From Paenibacillus jilunlii (GTDB lineage Bacteria; Bacillota; Bacilli; Paenibacillales; Paenibacillaceae): 64,000 nucleotides of DNA. The stretch lies in contig NZ_FNGM01000011.1 in the NCBI RefSeq assembly GCF_900102965.1, positions 47,265 through 111,264 of the forward strand. Direction: 5' to 3'. Numbering within the stretch: position 1 is the stretch's first letter; each line of letters begins with the position of its first letter. Positions 31,409-40,603 of the stretch are shown in pieces. Below the pieces are notes generated by a model. It worked only from the letters and a program-made list of their open reading frames with translations. It was not told where the DNA came from and searched no databases. The translations under genes were made by a program, and so were the position numbers.

Positions 31409-32587
31409 TCAGAACTCAAAAGCAAACTTAGCCTTCCAGCTCGCGCCGCCGTCTTTGGTGGCATACAGGGTGGAGCTGTTCATATTCCGTACTGCCAACC
31501 AGCCCTGATTAGGATCGGTGAAGGAGATCACGCCTTCAAAACCGAGGACCGTCTTGGAGTTGCTCCACGTCCGGCCGTTGTTTTGGGTCATGCCGGTGCC
31601 GACCATCTGGGCTGCGGGCTGATAGCCGACCAGGAAGGCTGTGGTTTTGCCGATGACCTGCATATTTCCGGGACTGCCTGAAGCCGGCCCCTTCTCCTGC
31701 TCGGCTGCTCCGCTTCCGGGAGCCGGACCGCCGCCGGCTGTTGCCTGGGCAATGATCCGGGTCCAGCTGCCGCCTGCATCGGAGCTGCCATAAAGGGAGT
31801 ACGAGGTCTGCGACATTCCCGAACCGCCATAGAGCACCGTATATACCTGAGAGGCGTTAGCGTAGACCTGGGCGTATAGCGGATTTGGATAGGCCACCTT
31901 TTTCTGCTGCTTCCAGCTTGCCCCGCCATCGGTGGTTCTCATGATCTGGTAGCCGCTGCCCTGAGCAACCACGACCGCCCAGCCGCTGCTCCGGGTAGTG
32001 AAGTCCGCCCCGCGCGTATTGGCCGGAGTAGGAATCCGGGTCCAGGTGCTTCCGCCATCTTTTGTATAATAGGCAGAAGTGCGGTTATAAGCGAATCCGG
32101 TTGTACCATCTACAAATTCTATACGCTCAAAGGTTGCCGGACTCTGGCTCAGCCGCTTCCAGGTGGAACCCCCATCTGTGGTACGGATCAAATATTTGGC
32201 CTGACCACCCTTCACGGAGGCGAGGGCCCAGCCATACACATTATCCGGAAACTCAATCTGCTGAAAGCTCCACTGTCCCTGATAAATCTCCTGGAAGTGG
32301 CATCCGCCATCCGAAGTCCCAATCACAAAGCCGTTGCCGGCCGCCCGTCCCGTATCTGCGCTGAGAAAGTCCACTGTGGTAAGAGTAAGCGGGTCCTCCC
32401 CCTTAGCCGTCTGCTTCTTCTGCAAATCCTGCAGAATTCCGTGATCTCCCGTACTGCAGGACGATGCCGGTGTGGCGGGCGCTGCCGCCTGTGCCGGAGA
32501 CACTAAGGTTCCCCAGCCCGCAAAGGCGAGCAGACCCGCAGAGAGAATGGTTACAGCTCTTTGCTGCAATTTTCTAGTAAAGTTCAT
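31409..32587 (-). CDS. Secreted BNR/Asp-box beta-propeller protein
   Basis: 392 residues from the ATG at 32587 (AGGAGG 7 nt upstream). The signal peptide ends VSPAQAAAP. The body is a beta-propeller of Ycf48-like or sialidase-type repeats, each with an Asp-box: TSDGGCHF, TTDGGSTWKRL, TKDGGSTWTRI, TTDGGASWKQQ, SSDAGGSWTRI, NNGRTWSNS, TKDGGASWKAK. A Gly/Pro-rich loop (GGGPAPGSGAAEQEKG) interrupts it near residues 280-300. There are no catalytic residues to suggest sialidase activity, so it is probably a binding or scaffold protein. It follows the acyltransferase gene by 38 bp. Confidence 0.8.
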   Translation of the reverse strand: MNFTRKLQQRAVTILSAGLLAFAGWGTLVSPAQAAAPATPASSCSTGDHGILQDLQKKQTAKGEDPLTLTTVDFLSADTGRAAGNGFVIGTSDGGCHFQEIYQGQWSFQQIEFPDNVYGWALASVKGGQAKYLIRTTDGGSTWKRLSQSPATFERIEFVDGTTGFAYNRTSAYYTKDGGSTWTRIPTPANTRGADFTTRSSGWAVVVAQGSGYQIMRTTDGGASWKQQKKVAYPNPLYAQVYANASQVYTVLYGGSGMSQTSYSLYGSSDAGGSWTRIIAQATAGGGPAPGSGAAEQEKGPASGSPGNMQVIGKTTAFLVGYQPAAQMVGTGMTQNNGRTWSNSKTVLGFEGVISFTDPNQGWLAVRNMNSSTLYATKDGGASWKAKFAFEF

Positions 32588-32625
32588 TGCTACACCTCCT
32601 AGGGTATATTTACCCTTCCCGGCAA

Positions 32626-33663
32626 TCACGAAGCGGCGGCCGCTGTCGTGCCGGATTTTATCCGGGCGCTGAACCCGGTGACTGCTTTTTTCAATACAAA
32701 GGCCAGTCCCAAGGTAAGCAGGATGCCCGCCGCATTCAGGACAAAATCGTTCACAGGCAGCTCCAGGCTCCGCCGGAGATCCGCCAATATCTTCAACACC
32801 CGTTCATGAATCAGGTATATTTCCAGACTATGCGTGCCACAGAATGTAAGGAAGGGATACCGGGTCCATTTGCGCTCGCCGATCCCATTCAGCCCCCCCG
32901 CCGTGAGCAGGCACAAAGGCAATGTAATCAGCATAAAAGGATACCACCACAGCCCATAGGTCCACACATATTCGCTCATATATTGCTGGCTTGCTGCCAG
33001 CAGCACTACACCGGACAGAAGCATCCCCAGGTACAGCATCCCATTCACCCGCGAGATGGTCTGTTTCTGGTCGATCAGGTAACCCACCCATACGCCAACG
33101 AAGAATATCGGGATTCTTATCGTAAAAATCAGCAAATAAGCGAGCGACGTTCCCGATAGAACCACGCTAATGACCAGCCCGATAAAACTGGCCCCAGCAA
33201 CCGTAACCAACTTGTTTGGCCCCCTGAAAAAATACATAAACAGCGGCGTAAGCAAATACAGCACCAGCAGCGCAGGGACGTACCAGTCAAACCGGCTGTC
33301 CAGCCCAAGCCAGAAGCTAAGTGTAGACAGATTCAGAAGCACGTCCGTAAAGGGCATCTCCCCCATCCCCCAATACAGCAGGCAAAAGATCAGCACAACC
33401 GGAAGGTACGTGGGCAGAATCCGCTGCAGCCTTCTTTGGTAGAAGGTAACTGTACCAGTATTTTTACGATATGCGTAATACAGTCCCAAGCCCGACACCA
33501 GCAGAAAGATATCCACCCCGCCGTATCCATAGGCCTGCAAAGTGCCCAGCACTGGAACAGAGGAGAAACTCACCGTCGAGTGATACAGCATCACCCACAG
33601 AATCGCCAGTCCCATGAGCTGGGTGCGGTATGTGCTGACCGCTTTGTAATTAAACTTGTTCAT
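32626..33663 (-). CDS. Membrane acyltransferase 3 family protein
   Basis: 345 residues from the ATG at 33663 (GGAGG 6 nt upstream), overlapping the end of the preceding gene by 14 bp. There are about ten membrane helices. Family marks are LMGLAILWVMLYHSTV (with the conserved His of helix 1), GGVDIFLLVSGLGLYYA (motif with Asp) and RLQRILPTYL. These enzymes acetylate or otherwise acylate extracellular polysaccharide. It is translationally coupled to the next acyltransferase-like gene. The substrate is unknown. Confidence 0.85.
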   Translation of the reverse strand: MNKFNYKAVSTYRTQLMGLAILWVMLYHSTVSFSSVPVLGTLQAYGYGGVDIFLLVSGLGLYYAYRKNTGTVTFYQRRLQRILPTYLPVVLIFCLLYWGMGEMPFTDVLLNLSTLSFWLGLDSRFDWYVPALLVLYLLTPLFMYFFRGPNKLVTVAGASFIGLVISVVLSGTSLAYLLIFTIRIPIFFVGVWVGYLIDQKQTISRVNGMLYLGMLLSGVVLLAASQQYMSEYVWTYGLWWYPFMLITLPLCLLTAGGLNGIGERKWTRYPFLTFCGTHSLEIYLIHERVLKILADLRRSLELPVNDFVLNAAGILLTLGLAFVLKKAVTGFSARIKSGTTAAAAS

Positions 33664-34750
33664 GGACAACCTCCGGAAGGGGCGGCTGACGGCTGGCTGA
33701 CGGTTTGGCAGACATCAGGCTGGAGAGCTGTTTGTAATTCATCGCGAACAGCATACCCAGCGCAGCCTCCGCGAGAATAATCAGATCTCTGTTCGGGATT
33801 GCCAGCGGAACCGCAACCACACCAATGACGACAAGCGCCCAAGACACCGGGTGTTCCAAGTAATGCGCTATGAAACGGTTAATCCACAGCAGAACGTTCA
33901 TCCCCACATAAGTGCAGACCAGCACCAGCCCCCACATCCACACAATATACAGGCGTCCCAGACCCAACCGGTCAAAAGCGAGGATCAGGAACAGATGGGT
34001 AAACAGAAATAAAAACGAATGCTTGCCGAAATACAAAATCAGATTGGAGGGAGAGTAGCTTTTTTTACTTCTGAAGAGGTAAAAGACCCCAAACAGCACA
34101 AACAGAGACAGCAGCAGATATTGCATGGACATATTGTATTTCACAAAATCCGTCTCGCGCACTTCCCCATAACTGACGATGGCCAGCAGCACCCCGGCAG
34201 CTACAGCCGCCATGAGGTTCACCCGATTGTTGCACCGATAGGCAAAGACCCCCGCCGCAAACGCAAACATCCAAGGGAAATACGTAAACCCGACCGTTTC
34301 TGTGAACAAAATGGATTGAAGCGGAAAGTCCGGCAAACGGTGCCCAATGAACGAATGTACCGCAAATACCAGCAGCGACAACAGGAGATATAAATAGAGT
34401 GGAGGTTTGAGATATTTCTCTAAGAGGTACACACTAAGCACTCCAAGCGCGATGATCTGGGGAACGTCCATAATCCGAAAAGCCTGAATCTCCGGCCTCC
34501 ACATCAGATTGTAGGAAAACCCGATTAGAGCGAACAGCACGTAAAAACCGAAAAGCGATCCGAAACTGCGCCTTCGCACCTGCAGGGTGGTAGTCACACC
34601 TGAGACCGCAAAGAAAAGGACCGGGGCCACACCGGCAACAATCTGGAACACCCGTTCATTGCCGTTAAAATAAAGCGGAATATGCGCCATGATCATCAAA
34701 ATACAGCTAATCCCCTTAATCGCATCCAATGAATAGTCATATTCCTTCAT
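33650..34750 (-). CDS. Acyltransferase-like polytopic membrane protein
   Basis: 366 residues from the ATG at 34750. A GTG at 34786 is possible, and neither has an ideal binding site. Roughly ten helices with LDAIKGISCILMIMAHIPL at the N-terminus and APVLFFAVSGVTTTL, the same fold signature as acyltransferase 3 / heparan-glucosaminide acetyltransferase-like proteins. The C-terminus is cytoplasmic and Ser/Pro-rich. It is the first gene of a three-gene minus-strand set with the next acyltransferase and the BNR protein. Confidence 0.75.
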   Translation of the reverse strand: MKEYDYSLDAIKGISCILMIMAHIPLYFNGNERVFQIVAGVAPVLFFAVSGVTTTLQVRRRSFGSLFGFYVLFALIGFSYNLMWRPEIQAFRIMDVPQIIALGVLSVYLLEKYLKPPLYLYLLLSLLVFAVHSFIGHRLPDFPLQSILFTETVGFTYFPWMFAFAAGVFAYRCNNRVNLMAAVAAGVLLAIVSYGEVRETDFVKYNMSMQYLLLSLFVLFGVFYLFRSKKSYSPSNLILYFGKHSFLFLFTHLFLILAFDRLGLGRLYIVWMWGLVLVCTYVGMNVLLWINRFIAHYLEHPVSWALVVIGVVAVPLAIPNRDLIILAEAALGMLFAMNYKQLSSLMSAKPSASRQPPLPEVVHEQV

Positions 34751-35031
34751 TCCCCTCACTTTCCTTTCCGTTCTTATGGATTTCACTTCATTATAAAATG
34801 AATCCTGCGATCTCCCACCCCTCTAAAGTGTAAGATTTCACATGAATTCTGCATGTATATGCAATTTATTCTGTACGTACAGTGCCAACTACCCTTCTTT
34901 ATATTACTATCACTAAATTATATCAACCAACTAAGGTAGTATATTGAAATAACTAGTTTGTACCATTGTTCTTGCCTATTATTTCCTATAACCTATTGAT
35001 AACTTATAGGGAAGGGGGCTGCCGCCAAGCC

Positions 35032-36147
35032 ATGCAAGCTCCAGATACGACTTCAGTGACAACTGCAGCGGAATCAGCTTCCGCTATCTCCAGGACCCCG
35101 CGGCTCAAAGTAATCGACATGGTAAGAGGCATTACCATTCTGCTCGTCGTTGTGGGACATGCCGGTCTGACTCCGGTCGTGCTGAACGATATGTTCAGAG
35201 ATTTCCGGCTCCCGCTGTTCTTCATCGTCTCCGGTTATCTGTTCAGCGCCTCCAAATATTTTGACAATTTCACTGCACTGCTTCGTACCCGTATCCTTAC
35301 CCTCGTTATCCCCTATCTCTCTGCCGGACTTCTAAGCTACTTGCTCTGGCTCATTCTCCGAAGCATCGAAATCAATCACAGTCCAGATATTGCTTGGCAC
35401 GAACCTCTGCTGGCAATCGCCAACGGCACCTATTCCGGCGGACTTCTGCTGAACATTCCCATCTGGTTTCTGACCTGCCTGTTCGTGACCCAGATCATCT
35501 TTTGCCTCAGCATGCGCTACCTGAGCGGACGCCCGCTGCTGCTGCAGTTTGCTGCCATGCTCGGCCTAAGCCTGTCCGGTTATGCTCTAAGCACCGTGGT
35601 CTTCCTGCCCTGGAACATTGACGTTGCGCTCGTCGCCCAACTCTTCGTGTTCATCGGTTACCAGCTCAAGCAGCGTCAACTGCTCGGCAAGATCCGCGTT
35701 TTCAACCTGGGCACCCTGGTATGGATGGCGCTTTTCCTCACAGCCGCTTACCTCAACAGCTATGTCGACATGAACAACAGAGAATACGGCAATCTGTTCC
35801 TCTTCTACACCGCCGGAATCGCCGGAAGCCTGCTCGCCATCAAAATGACCCAGCTTCTCTCCACATCCAGATTCTTCGCCGCCACCCTCACCTACATCGG
35901 CCAGGAATCACTCGCCATCCTCATCTTCCACTACGGCATCTTCATCCTCCTGCTGAACTTCGTGGAACGCTTCGTCTTCGACAGCTACCTGGGCTGGTTT
36001 CCGACTACAGTCATTGCGGTGGCGGGGTCACTGCTGCTGAGTATGGTGGTTAAGCGGGTGCCGGGAATGGGGTTTGTGCTGGGGAGGACAAGAAAACAAC
36101 CTGCAAAAAACGCAACCAGGGAGCAGTTGGCTATGGGGAAGGTTTGA
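35032..36147 (+). CDS. Acyltransferase 3 family membrane protein
   Basis: 371 residues from the ATG at 35032, with GGAAGGGGG about 15-20 nt upstream. An in-frame ATG at 34966 would add 22 residues. Motifs are KVIDMVRGITILLVVVGHAG (helix 1 with catalytic His) and FRDFRLPLFFIVSGYLFSAS, followed by about nine more helices. It probably O-acetylates a surface glycan. It is transcribed divergently from the other two acyltransferases. Its last 88 codon-spanning bases (36008-36095) are duplicated exactly 2.1 kb downstream. Confidence 0.85.
   Translation: MQAPDTTSVTTAAESASAISRTPRLKVIDMVRGITILLVVVGHAGLTPVVLNDMFRDFRLPLFFIVSGYLFSASKYFDNFTALLRTRILTLVIPYLSAGLLSYLLWLILRSIEINHSPDIAWHEPLLAIANGTYSGGLLLNIPIWFLTCLFVTQIIFCLSMRYLSGRPLLLQFAAMLGLSLSGYALSTVVFLPWNIDVALVAQLFVFIGYQLKQRQLLGKIRVFNLGTLVWMALFLTAAYLNSYVDMNNREYGNLFLFYTAGIAGSLLAIKMTQLLSTSRFFAATLTYIGQESLAILIFHYGIFILLLNFVERFVFDSYLGWFPTTVIAVAGSLLLSMVVKRVPGMGFVLGRTRKQPAKNATREQLAMGKV
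36008..36095 (+). repeat. 88-bp direct repeat, copy 1 (inside acyltransferase gene)
   Basis: This copy runs from cagtcattgcggtggcgggg to gggaggacaagaaa. It is identical over 88 bp to 38121-38208. It forms the near-3' end of the acyltransferase gene. Confidence 0.95.
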
Positions 36148-36567
36148 GCCAGCAGCATCTAGTCCCTAATCCTTTTCAACCCCACGAGTTCATTGCTAAC
36201 TTTGTTCTTCCCCTCTATCATCGGCCCAAAAAACGGCAGAACAGAAATATTCTCTGCTCCGCCGTTCGGTATGTTATGTGTACTCCAACTACATGGACAA
36301 CTGTAAAGTATTCTTTACTTGGTGCCGGTGTGACACAGGGATTGGCAGCATAATTAGCTGATGAACTCCGGAAGGCATCCGGTCAAGAAGTTTTAAATGA
36401 AACAAAACGCCCCACTGATTTGATCAGGTATAATGTTCTATATTTGTGATCATTTTGTGCACTAAACTTTAATAAACATGAATTACATAATTATCCTATA
36501 TATGTTTAGACTATATCATTCCTTAAATGTATGATAATATTCATTCAAACTAATAGGAGAGAGTAAA
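36148..36567. other. 420-bp intergenic region before the kelch gene
   Basis: No gene was found. There is a hairpin AACGGC (36232-36237) / GCCGTT (36261-36266) with six A residues before it, so it could terminate minus-strand transcription, but no minus-strand gene feeds it. The last ~150 bp are AT-rich and suit a promoter for the kelch gene. I could not single out a convincing -35/-10 pair. Confidence 0.5.
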
Positions 36568-38043
36568 TTGAATAAGTTAACATCAGTATTATTTAGCGTA
36601 TTAATTTTAATGGTTGTTATTGTCCCAAACTCTGTGTCTGCAAGCCAATCTTCATGGGTTTATTCGGATGAAATGACTAGTTCAAGGGCAGCATTTGGAG
36701 TTGCTACAGTCAATGGTAATATTTATTTAATCGGTGGTCAAAATTCGAGTGCTTTAAACAAGGTAGAAATTTATAATTCGAACACAAAGAAGTGGACAAC
36801 AAAAGCCAGCATGACAACTGCCAGAGCTGCATTCGGAACAGCAGTGGTTAATGGTAAAATATATACCATTGGTGGATATTCAGGGGATGCAGTTAATCTA
36901 AGTGGCGGAAGCCATTTGTCTACAGTAGAGGAATATGACCCAATCAATGATGTTTGGACAACTAAGGCATCTTTACCTGTAGCACGGAGTTGGACTAATG
37001 CTGTTGCCTACAAAGGAAAGATTTATGTGTTTGGTGGACTTACGGCATCTTCAAATGCAACCAACATTTTAGATATCTATGATACCACAAATGATACTTG
37101 GTCAAGTGAAACTATGCCTATGGCGTTACATTCTCCATCCAGTGTCGTAGCCAATGATAAAATCTATTTAATTGGCGGGGATACTGGATACCACCAACAA
37201 AATACTTTTTGGGAGTACGATCCAACAACCAATACTTGGGATCAAAAATTAAGTATGAATACTCCAAGAGATTCATTATCTACAATCTATAGCGGCGGTA
37301 AGATTTATGCTATTGGAGGAATTAGTGGAGGTTCAATAACCAATGTAGTTGAACAATATGATTTTAAAACGGATACTTGGACAACTGGACCTAATTTAAA
37401 CCTGCCTAGATGGGGGAGCGAAGCAGCATTAGTTGGAGGAAAAATAACAGTATTTGGTGGAGGAACAACATTCTCCAATTTTACGTTAACATCAGAAACA
37501 TTAACAGTAAATGAAACACCAGCTTCTCCATTTCATCTTGTTGCAACTCCAGGGGATTCTATGAATAAATTAACCTGGGAAAGCGCAACTGGATCAACGA
37601 GTTATACTGTGAAAAGATCAACATCACCTGGAGGTCCTTATACTGATATTACCAGTGTAACGGGCAATTCATACATCGATAATTCAGTTACAAATGGAAC
37701 AACCTATTATTATGTAATCACAGCAACGAATACAGCAGGGGAGAGTGCTAATTCGAATGAAGCTTCAGCAACTCCACAAGGTCCATTTGAACAGCCTGAA
37801 ACTGGCCGTGCTATTTTAGTAGTAACCCTTAACACAGGGCTGGAAAAAGAATTTGATCTCTCCATGGAAGAAATAAATAGTTTTATTTCTTGGTACGAAG
37901 TTAGGGCTGCGGGAACCGGCACAGCATCCTTTACCATTGACAAGCATGATAACAACAAAGGACCGTTCAAGAGCAGGAAGGATTATTTGGTCTTTGATAA
38001 GATACTAACCTTTGAAGTAAATGAGTATGAAGTAGCTGAATAA
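36568..38043 (+). CDS. Secreted kelch-repeat / fibronectin III protein
   Basis: 491 residues. The TTG start at 36568 follows AGGAGAGAG. The signal peptide ends NSVSAS. Six kelch blades follow (about residues 30-310), with repeats of the type IYLIGGQNSSALNKVEIYN and W-T-T-K-A-S-M. One fibronectin III domain (about 320-410, with YTVKRSTSPGGPYTDI and TTYYYVITATN) comes next. The C-terminal domain (GRAILVVTLNTGLEKEFDLS, DKHDNNKGPFKSRKDY) recurs in Paenibacillus surface proteins. The gene is clearly more AT-rich than the flanking acyltransferase and sits between two copies of an 88-bp repeat, which suggests later insertion. Confidence 0.88.
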   Translation: MNKLTSVLFSVLILMVVIVPNSVSASQSSWVYSDEMTSSRAAFGVATVNGNIYLIGGQNSSALNKVEIYNSNTKKWTTKASMTTARAAFGTAVVNGKIYTIGGYSGDAVNLSGGSHLSTVEEYDPINDVWTTKASLPVARSWTNAVAYKGKIYVFGGLTASSNATNILDIYDTTNDTWSSETMPMALHSPSSVVANDKIYLIGGDTGYHQQNTFWEYDPTTNTWDQKLSMNTPRDSLSTIYSGGKIYAIGGISGGSITNVVEQYDFKTDTWTTGPNLNLPRWGSEAALVGGKITVFGGGTTFSNFTLTSETLTVNETPASPFHLVATPGDSMNKLTWESATGSTSYTVKRSTSPGGPYTDITSVTGNSYIDNSVTNGTTYYYVITATNTAGESANSNEASATPQGPFEQPETGRAILVVTLNTGLEKEFDLSMEEINSFISWYEVRAAGTGTASFTIDKHDNNKGPFKSRKDYLVFDKILTFEVNEYEVAE

Positions 38044-38048
38044 TTATA

Positions 38049-38083
38049 AAGACCCCGCGGCGATTGCTGGTGGGGTCTTGTTT
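38049..38083 (+). terminator. Terminator after the kelch gene
   Basis: The stem AAGACCCC (38049-38056) / GGGGTCTT (38072-38079) is followed by GTTTT. Confidence 0.88.
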
Positions 38084-38120
38084 TGAGGTCAGGAAATCAT
38101 GGCCTATAATACGTCTTCGA

Positions 38121-38208
38121 CAGTCATTGCGGTGGCGGGGTCACTGCTGCTGAGTATGGTGGTTAAGCGGGTGCCGGGAATGGGGTTTGTGCTGGGGAGG
38201 ACAAGAAA
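38121..38208 (+). repeat. 88-bp direct repeat, copy 2 (orphan acyltransferase tail)
   Basis: Identical to 36008-36095. Just before it, cgtcttcga (38112-38120) also matches acyltransferase sequence lying 26-27 bp further upstream in copy 1. The second copy therefore carries a small deletion relative to the gene. Confidence 0.95.
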
Positions 38209-38340
38209 GAAAGTTCCGCCTCCATGGAGCTATGTAGAGAGGGCCGTTTCCTAGTCTTAGCCAATTAAAGATTTACCTCCTTCTTCCCGATATAGTAAGT
38301 GATGCACTTGCTTATAGCAGAGACACAAGGAGGTTTTTTT

Positions 38341-39555
38341 TTGCGGGTCATGCAGAAGGAGTATCTGACTCCTCAATATATACGGCAATTCCAATGTACG
38401 GGGGCGGCCTGCGAAGACACTTGCTGCTCTTTATGGGAAATAACCATAGACCAATCAACCTATGAAAAGTACAAGCAGATTCCTGACACAAGCCTTCACG
38501 CAAAGATTAACAAGAATCTTGTGCGTAATAAAAAAAGCAGAGAGTCATACGCTTCTTTTAAAATGAACCAAAAAACCGGCAATTGTTCCATGCTCTGTGA
38601 CGGCCTCTGCACGATTCAAGCCAAGATAGGAGAGACCTTCCTCTCACAGACCTGCTCGACCTACCCGCGAATTCTGAATGAGGCCGATGAGATTGAAGTA
38701 TCTGCACTCTTGTCCTGTCCGGAGATCGCCCGCTTGGTGCTTCTCTCAGAAGACGCCATGAACTTTACCCGGACCAATGAACTGCATACACCGAATCTGC
38801 GCATCAACCCACTAGCTAGTCTAACCGACAAGAAAAAACAATGCCTTCGGAACTTGCGGGATATCACGCTGGAGATTTTGAGCGATCGCCAGTTCTCTCT
38901 TCAGCACCGATTAATTATAATTGGAGTACTATTGGATAATACTGACGAACTGCTTCGTTCGGGTGCATATGATAATGTTCTCTCTTTCGTGGATGAATTC
39001 AGAGGTGAACTGGTTACTAACGAGGAACTGCGCAACTATGATGTATTTCCCTCAAACGATCAGATCCAATTCCAGGTTCTGAACAATACCCTAATGGCGC
39101 ACCTAAGTGAGTTTTTATGGAATGCCCGCTACAATGAATGCAAGAATGAATACCTCAAAGGCATACAGAGCAACGGGAGCAGCTTGAGTGAATCGTTACA
39201 TACTTACCGTAGTGTACGCGAGGAAATCTATGAACCCTACCTCCGGGAGAAGGAGTTCATTTTTGAGAATTATACGATTAATCATGTGTACCAGAATTTC
39301 ATGACTGATATCTATGCAGGGGACAGCCTGTTCGACTTCTTCGTGAAGCTCGTTGCAGATTATTCCTTCATTCGGCTTCACCTCATTGGAATGGCGGCGA
39401 ACAGACAAGAGCTAAATGATGATATGGTCGTCAAGCTTATCCAGTCGTATACGAAAAACTACAAGTTCTCCAACAAATTCCTCAGCGCAATACTTAGAGA
39501 TCTAAAAGATCAGGGATATTATACCCTCGGGGGAATGTCCTTACTGGTAAAGTAG
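38341..39555 (+). CDS. fliB: FliB-like lysine N-methylase
   Basis: 404 residues from the TTG at 38341, preceded by AAGGAGG with a 7-nt spacing. The cysteine pattern is that of flagellin lysine-N-methylases: QFQCTGAACEDTCCSLWEIT near residue 16, then CSMLCDGLCTIQAKIG, CSTYPR and LSCPEIARL, probably an Fe-S or metal site. FliB methylates lysines of flagellin in Salmonella. No flagellar gene is nearby, so the target here is unknown. It is a single gene. Confidence 0.85.
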   Translation: MRVMQKEYLTPQYIRQFQCTGAACEDTCCSLWEITIDQSTYEKYKQIPDTSLHAKINKNLVRNKKSRESYASFKMNQKTGNCSMLCDGLCTIQAKIGETFLSQTCSTYPRILNEADEIEVSALLSCPEIARLVLLSEDAMNFTRTNELHTPNLRINPLASLTDKKKQCLRNLRDITLEILSDRQFSLQHRLIIIGVLLDNTDELLRSGAYDNVLSFVDEFRGELVTNEELRNYDVFPSNDQIQFQVLNNTLMAHLSEFLWNARYNECKNEYLKGIQSNGSSLSESLHTYRSVREEIYEPYLREKEFIFENYTINHVYQNFMTDIYAGDSLFDFFVKLVADYSFIRLHLIGMAANRQELNDDMVVKLIQSYTKNYKFSNKFLSAILRDLKDQGYYTLGGMSLLVK

Positions 39556-39654
39556 CCGATATACAAGTCGGGAGTGTTACTATCAGAATTTGAGGTAGCC
39601 GTTTCAGCGAGAAATAGAAGAATAGTGTATGGCGGGAAGCACATAAATTCTTAT

Positions 39655-39685
39655 TTCCAAAAAACGGAGGCCCTTAGGCCTCCGT
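39655..39685 (-). terminator. Terminator overlapping the 49-residue gene's stop
   Basis: The stem ACGGAGGCC (39664-39672) / GGCCTCCGT (39677-39685) has a 4-nt loop, followed on the minus strand by TTTTTT. The stop codon of the small gene lies in the loop. Confidence 0.85.
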
Positions 39686-39823
39686 CTCACTTTCCTGCTT
39701 CCCCACCAGTCGCCGCCGCTTCGATCCATGCTTCACCCACAACCGCCCCGCATCATCCCGATAGAACCAAATATGTATCCATCGCAAAGGCGTCCAGATT
39801 TCCTTAAAATAATAATTCGGCAT
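39674..39823 (-). CDS. 49-residue basic, aromatic-rich small protein
   Basis: It starts MPNYYFKEIWTPLRWIHI and ends in a Lys/Arg-rich tail (KHGSKRRRLVGKQ) with an acidic end. GGAGAG lies about 10 nt before the ATG, and the frame closes exactly in a terminator hairpin, which argues for a real gene. I do not recognise a family. Tryptophan and aromatic residues in the first half with a cationic second half could suit a membrane-surface or nucleic-acid-binding role, but this is only a description. Confidence 0.65.
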   Translation of the reverse strand: MPNYYFKEIWTPLRWIHIWFYRDDAGRLWVKHGSKRRRLVGKQESETEA

Positions 39824-39953
39824 GGGACTTCTCTCCTACCGTAACAAAATAGATTTGACCCTAATTATAGACCGGGATACCTAGTTTGTTTGTCGGTTTG
39901 TGGGAGGGGGGGTGAAATATTGGTAGTTTTGTTGGGAGTCGTGATAATAAACT

Positions 39954-40601
39954 CTACGGCAACCAACTCTTGAATTTTTCAAGCACTTTTTTTGCCTCAG
40001 AACCATTATAACCGAAGGTATTGCCTATCATTTTAGTGTATTCGGTAATCGTTACCTCACGATTGTACTTCCCCCTCCACCAATGATTAGCATCATAGCC
40101 TGAAATAGATCCTACATAAGTAAGTTCAATCCCGGAGTTCTTATAGACATGATCGAAAAGAAACCTCACTCTTCTCATGTGGAAGTCGGAAGAAACAACA
40201 ATAGCAGACGTAAAGCCTTTGTTCTCCATAATAGACAGAGTGAATTTTGCATTCTGGTAAGTACTTTGAGCCTCATTCTCCGTCAAAACATCTTCTTGTG
40301 AAATTCCTAATGCAAGTGTAGTTTGAAGCATATCACCAGGGGTACCCGCAGGTTCCTTAGCGTTAGAAAGGAGAATATATGGGGCAAAGTCATTTTTATA
40401 TAACTCGATTCCTTTCTCAATCCTATTCGTGCCCCCACCGCTAAGCACAATTATTACCTCTGCTTGCTGTGGAGATTGATTGAATAGAAGAAAACGCCCT
40501 GCACCGAAGAAGCACAAAGTAAGAACTAACAGAACAGGCAAGTAAAGAAAAAGAATTCTCTTTCTACGCTTGCCCGTCTTTTTAACATCTATACTCTTCA
40601 T
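39954..40601 (-). CDS. DUF218/ElyC-SanA-like membrane protein
   Basis: 215 residues with one N-terminal membrane helix (ILFLYLPVLLVLTLCFFGAG) and an extracytoplasmic DUF218 domain: AEVIIVLSGGGTNRIEKGIELY, ILTENEAQSTYQNA-like TENEAQSTYQNA and AIVVSSDFHMRRVRFLF. Members of this family affect envelope polysaccharide or cell wall lipid carriers. It lies 2 bp after rfbB, at the end of the polysaccharide operon. Confidence 0.8.
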   Translation of the reverse strand: MKSIDVKKTGKRRKRILFLYLPVLLVLTLCFFGAGRFLLFNQSPQQAEVIIVLSGGGTNRIEKGIELYKNDFAPYILLSNAKEPAGTPGDMLQTTLALGISQEDVLTENEAQSTYQNAKFTLSIMENKGFTSAIVVSSDFHMRRVRFLFDHVYKNSGIELTYVGSISGYDANHWWRGKYNREVTITEYTKMIGNTFGYNGSEAKKVLEKFKSWLP

Positions 40602-40603
40602 AA

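Noticed and set aside
36232..36266. Standard terminator for the acyltransferase gene
   Set aside because: The hairpin is real, but the T run is on the minus strand, where no gene ends. It is described only as part of the intergenic region.
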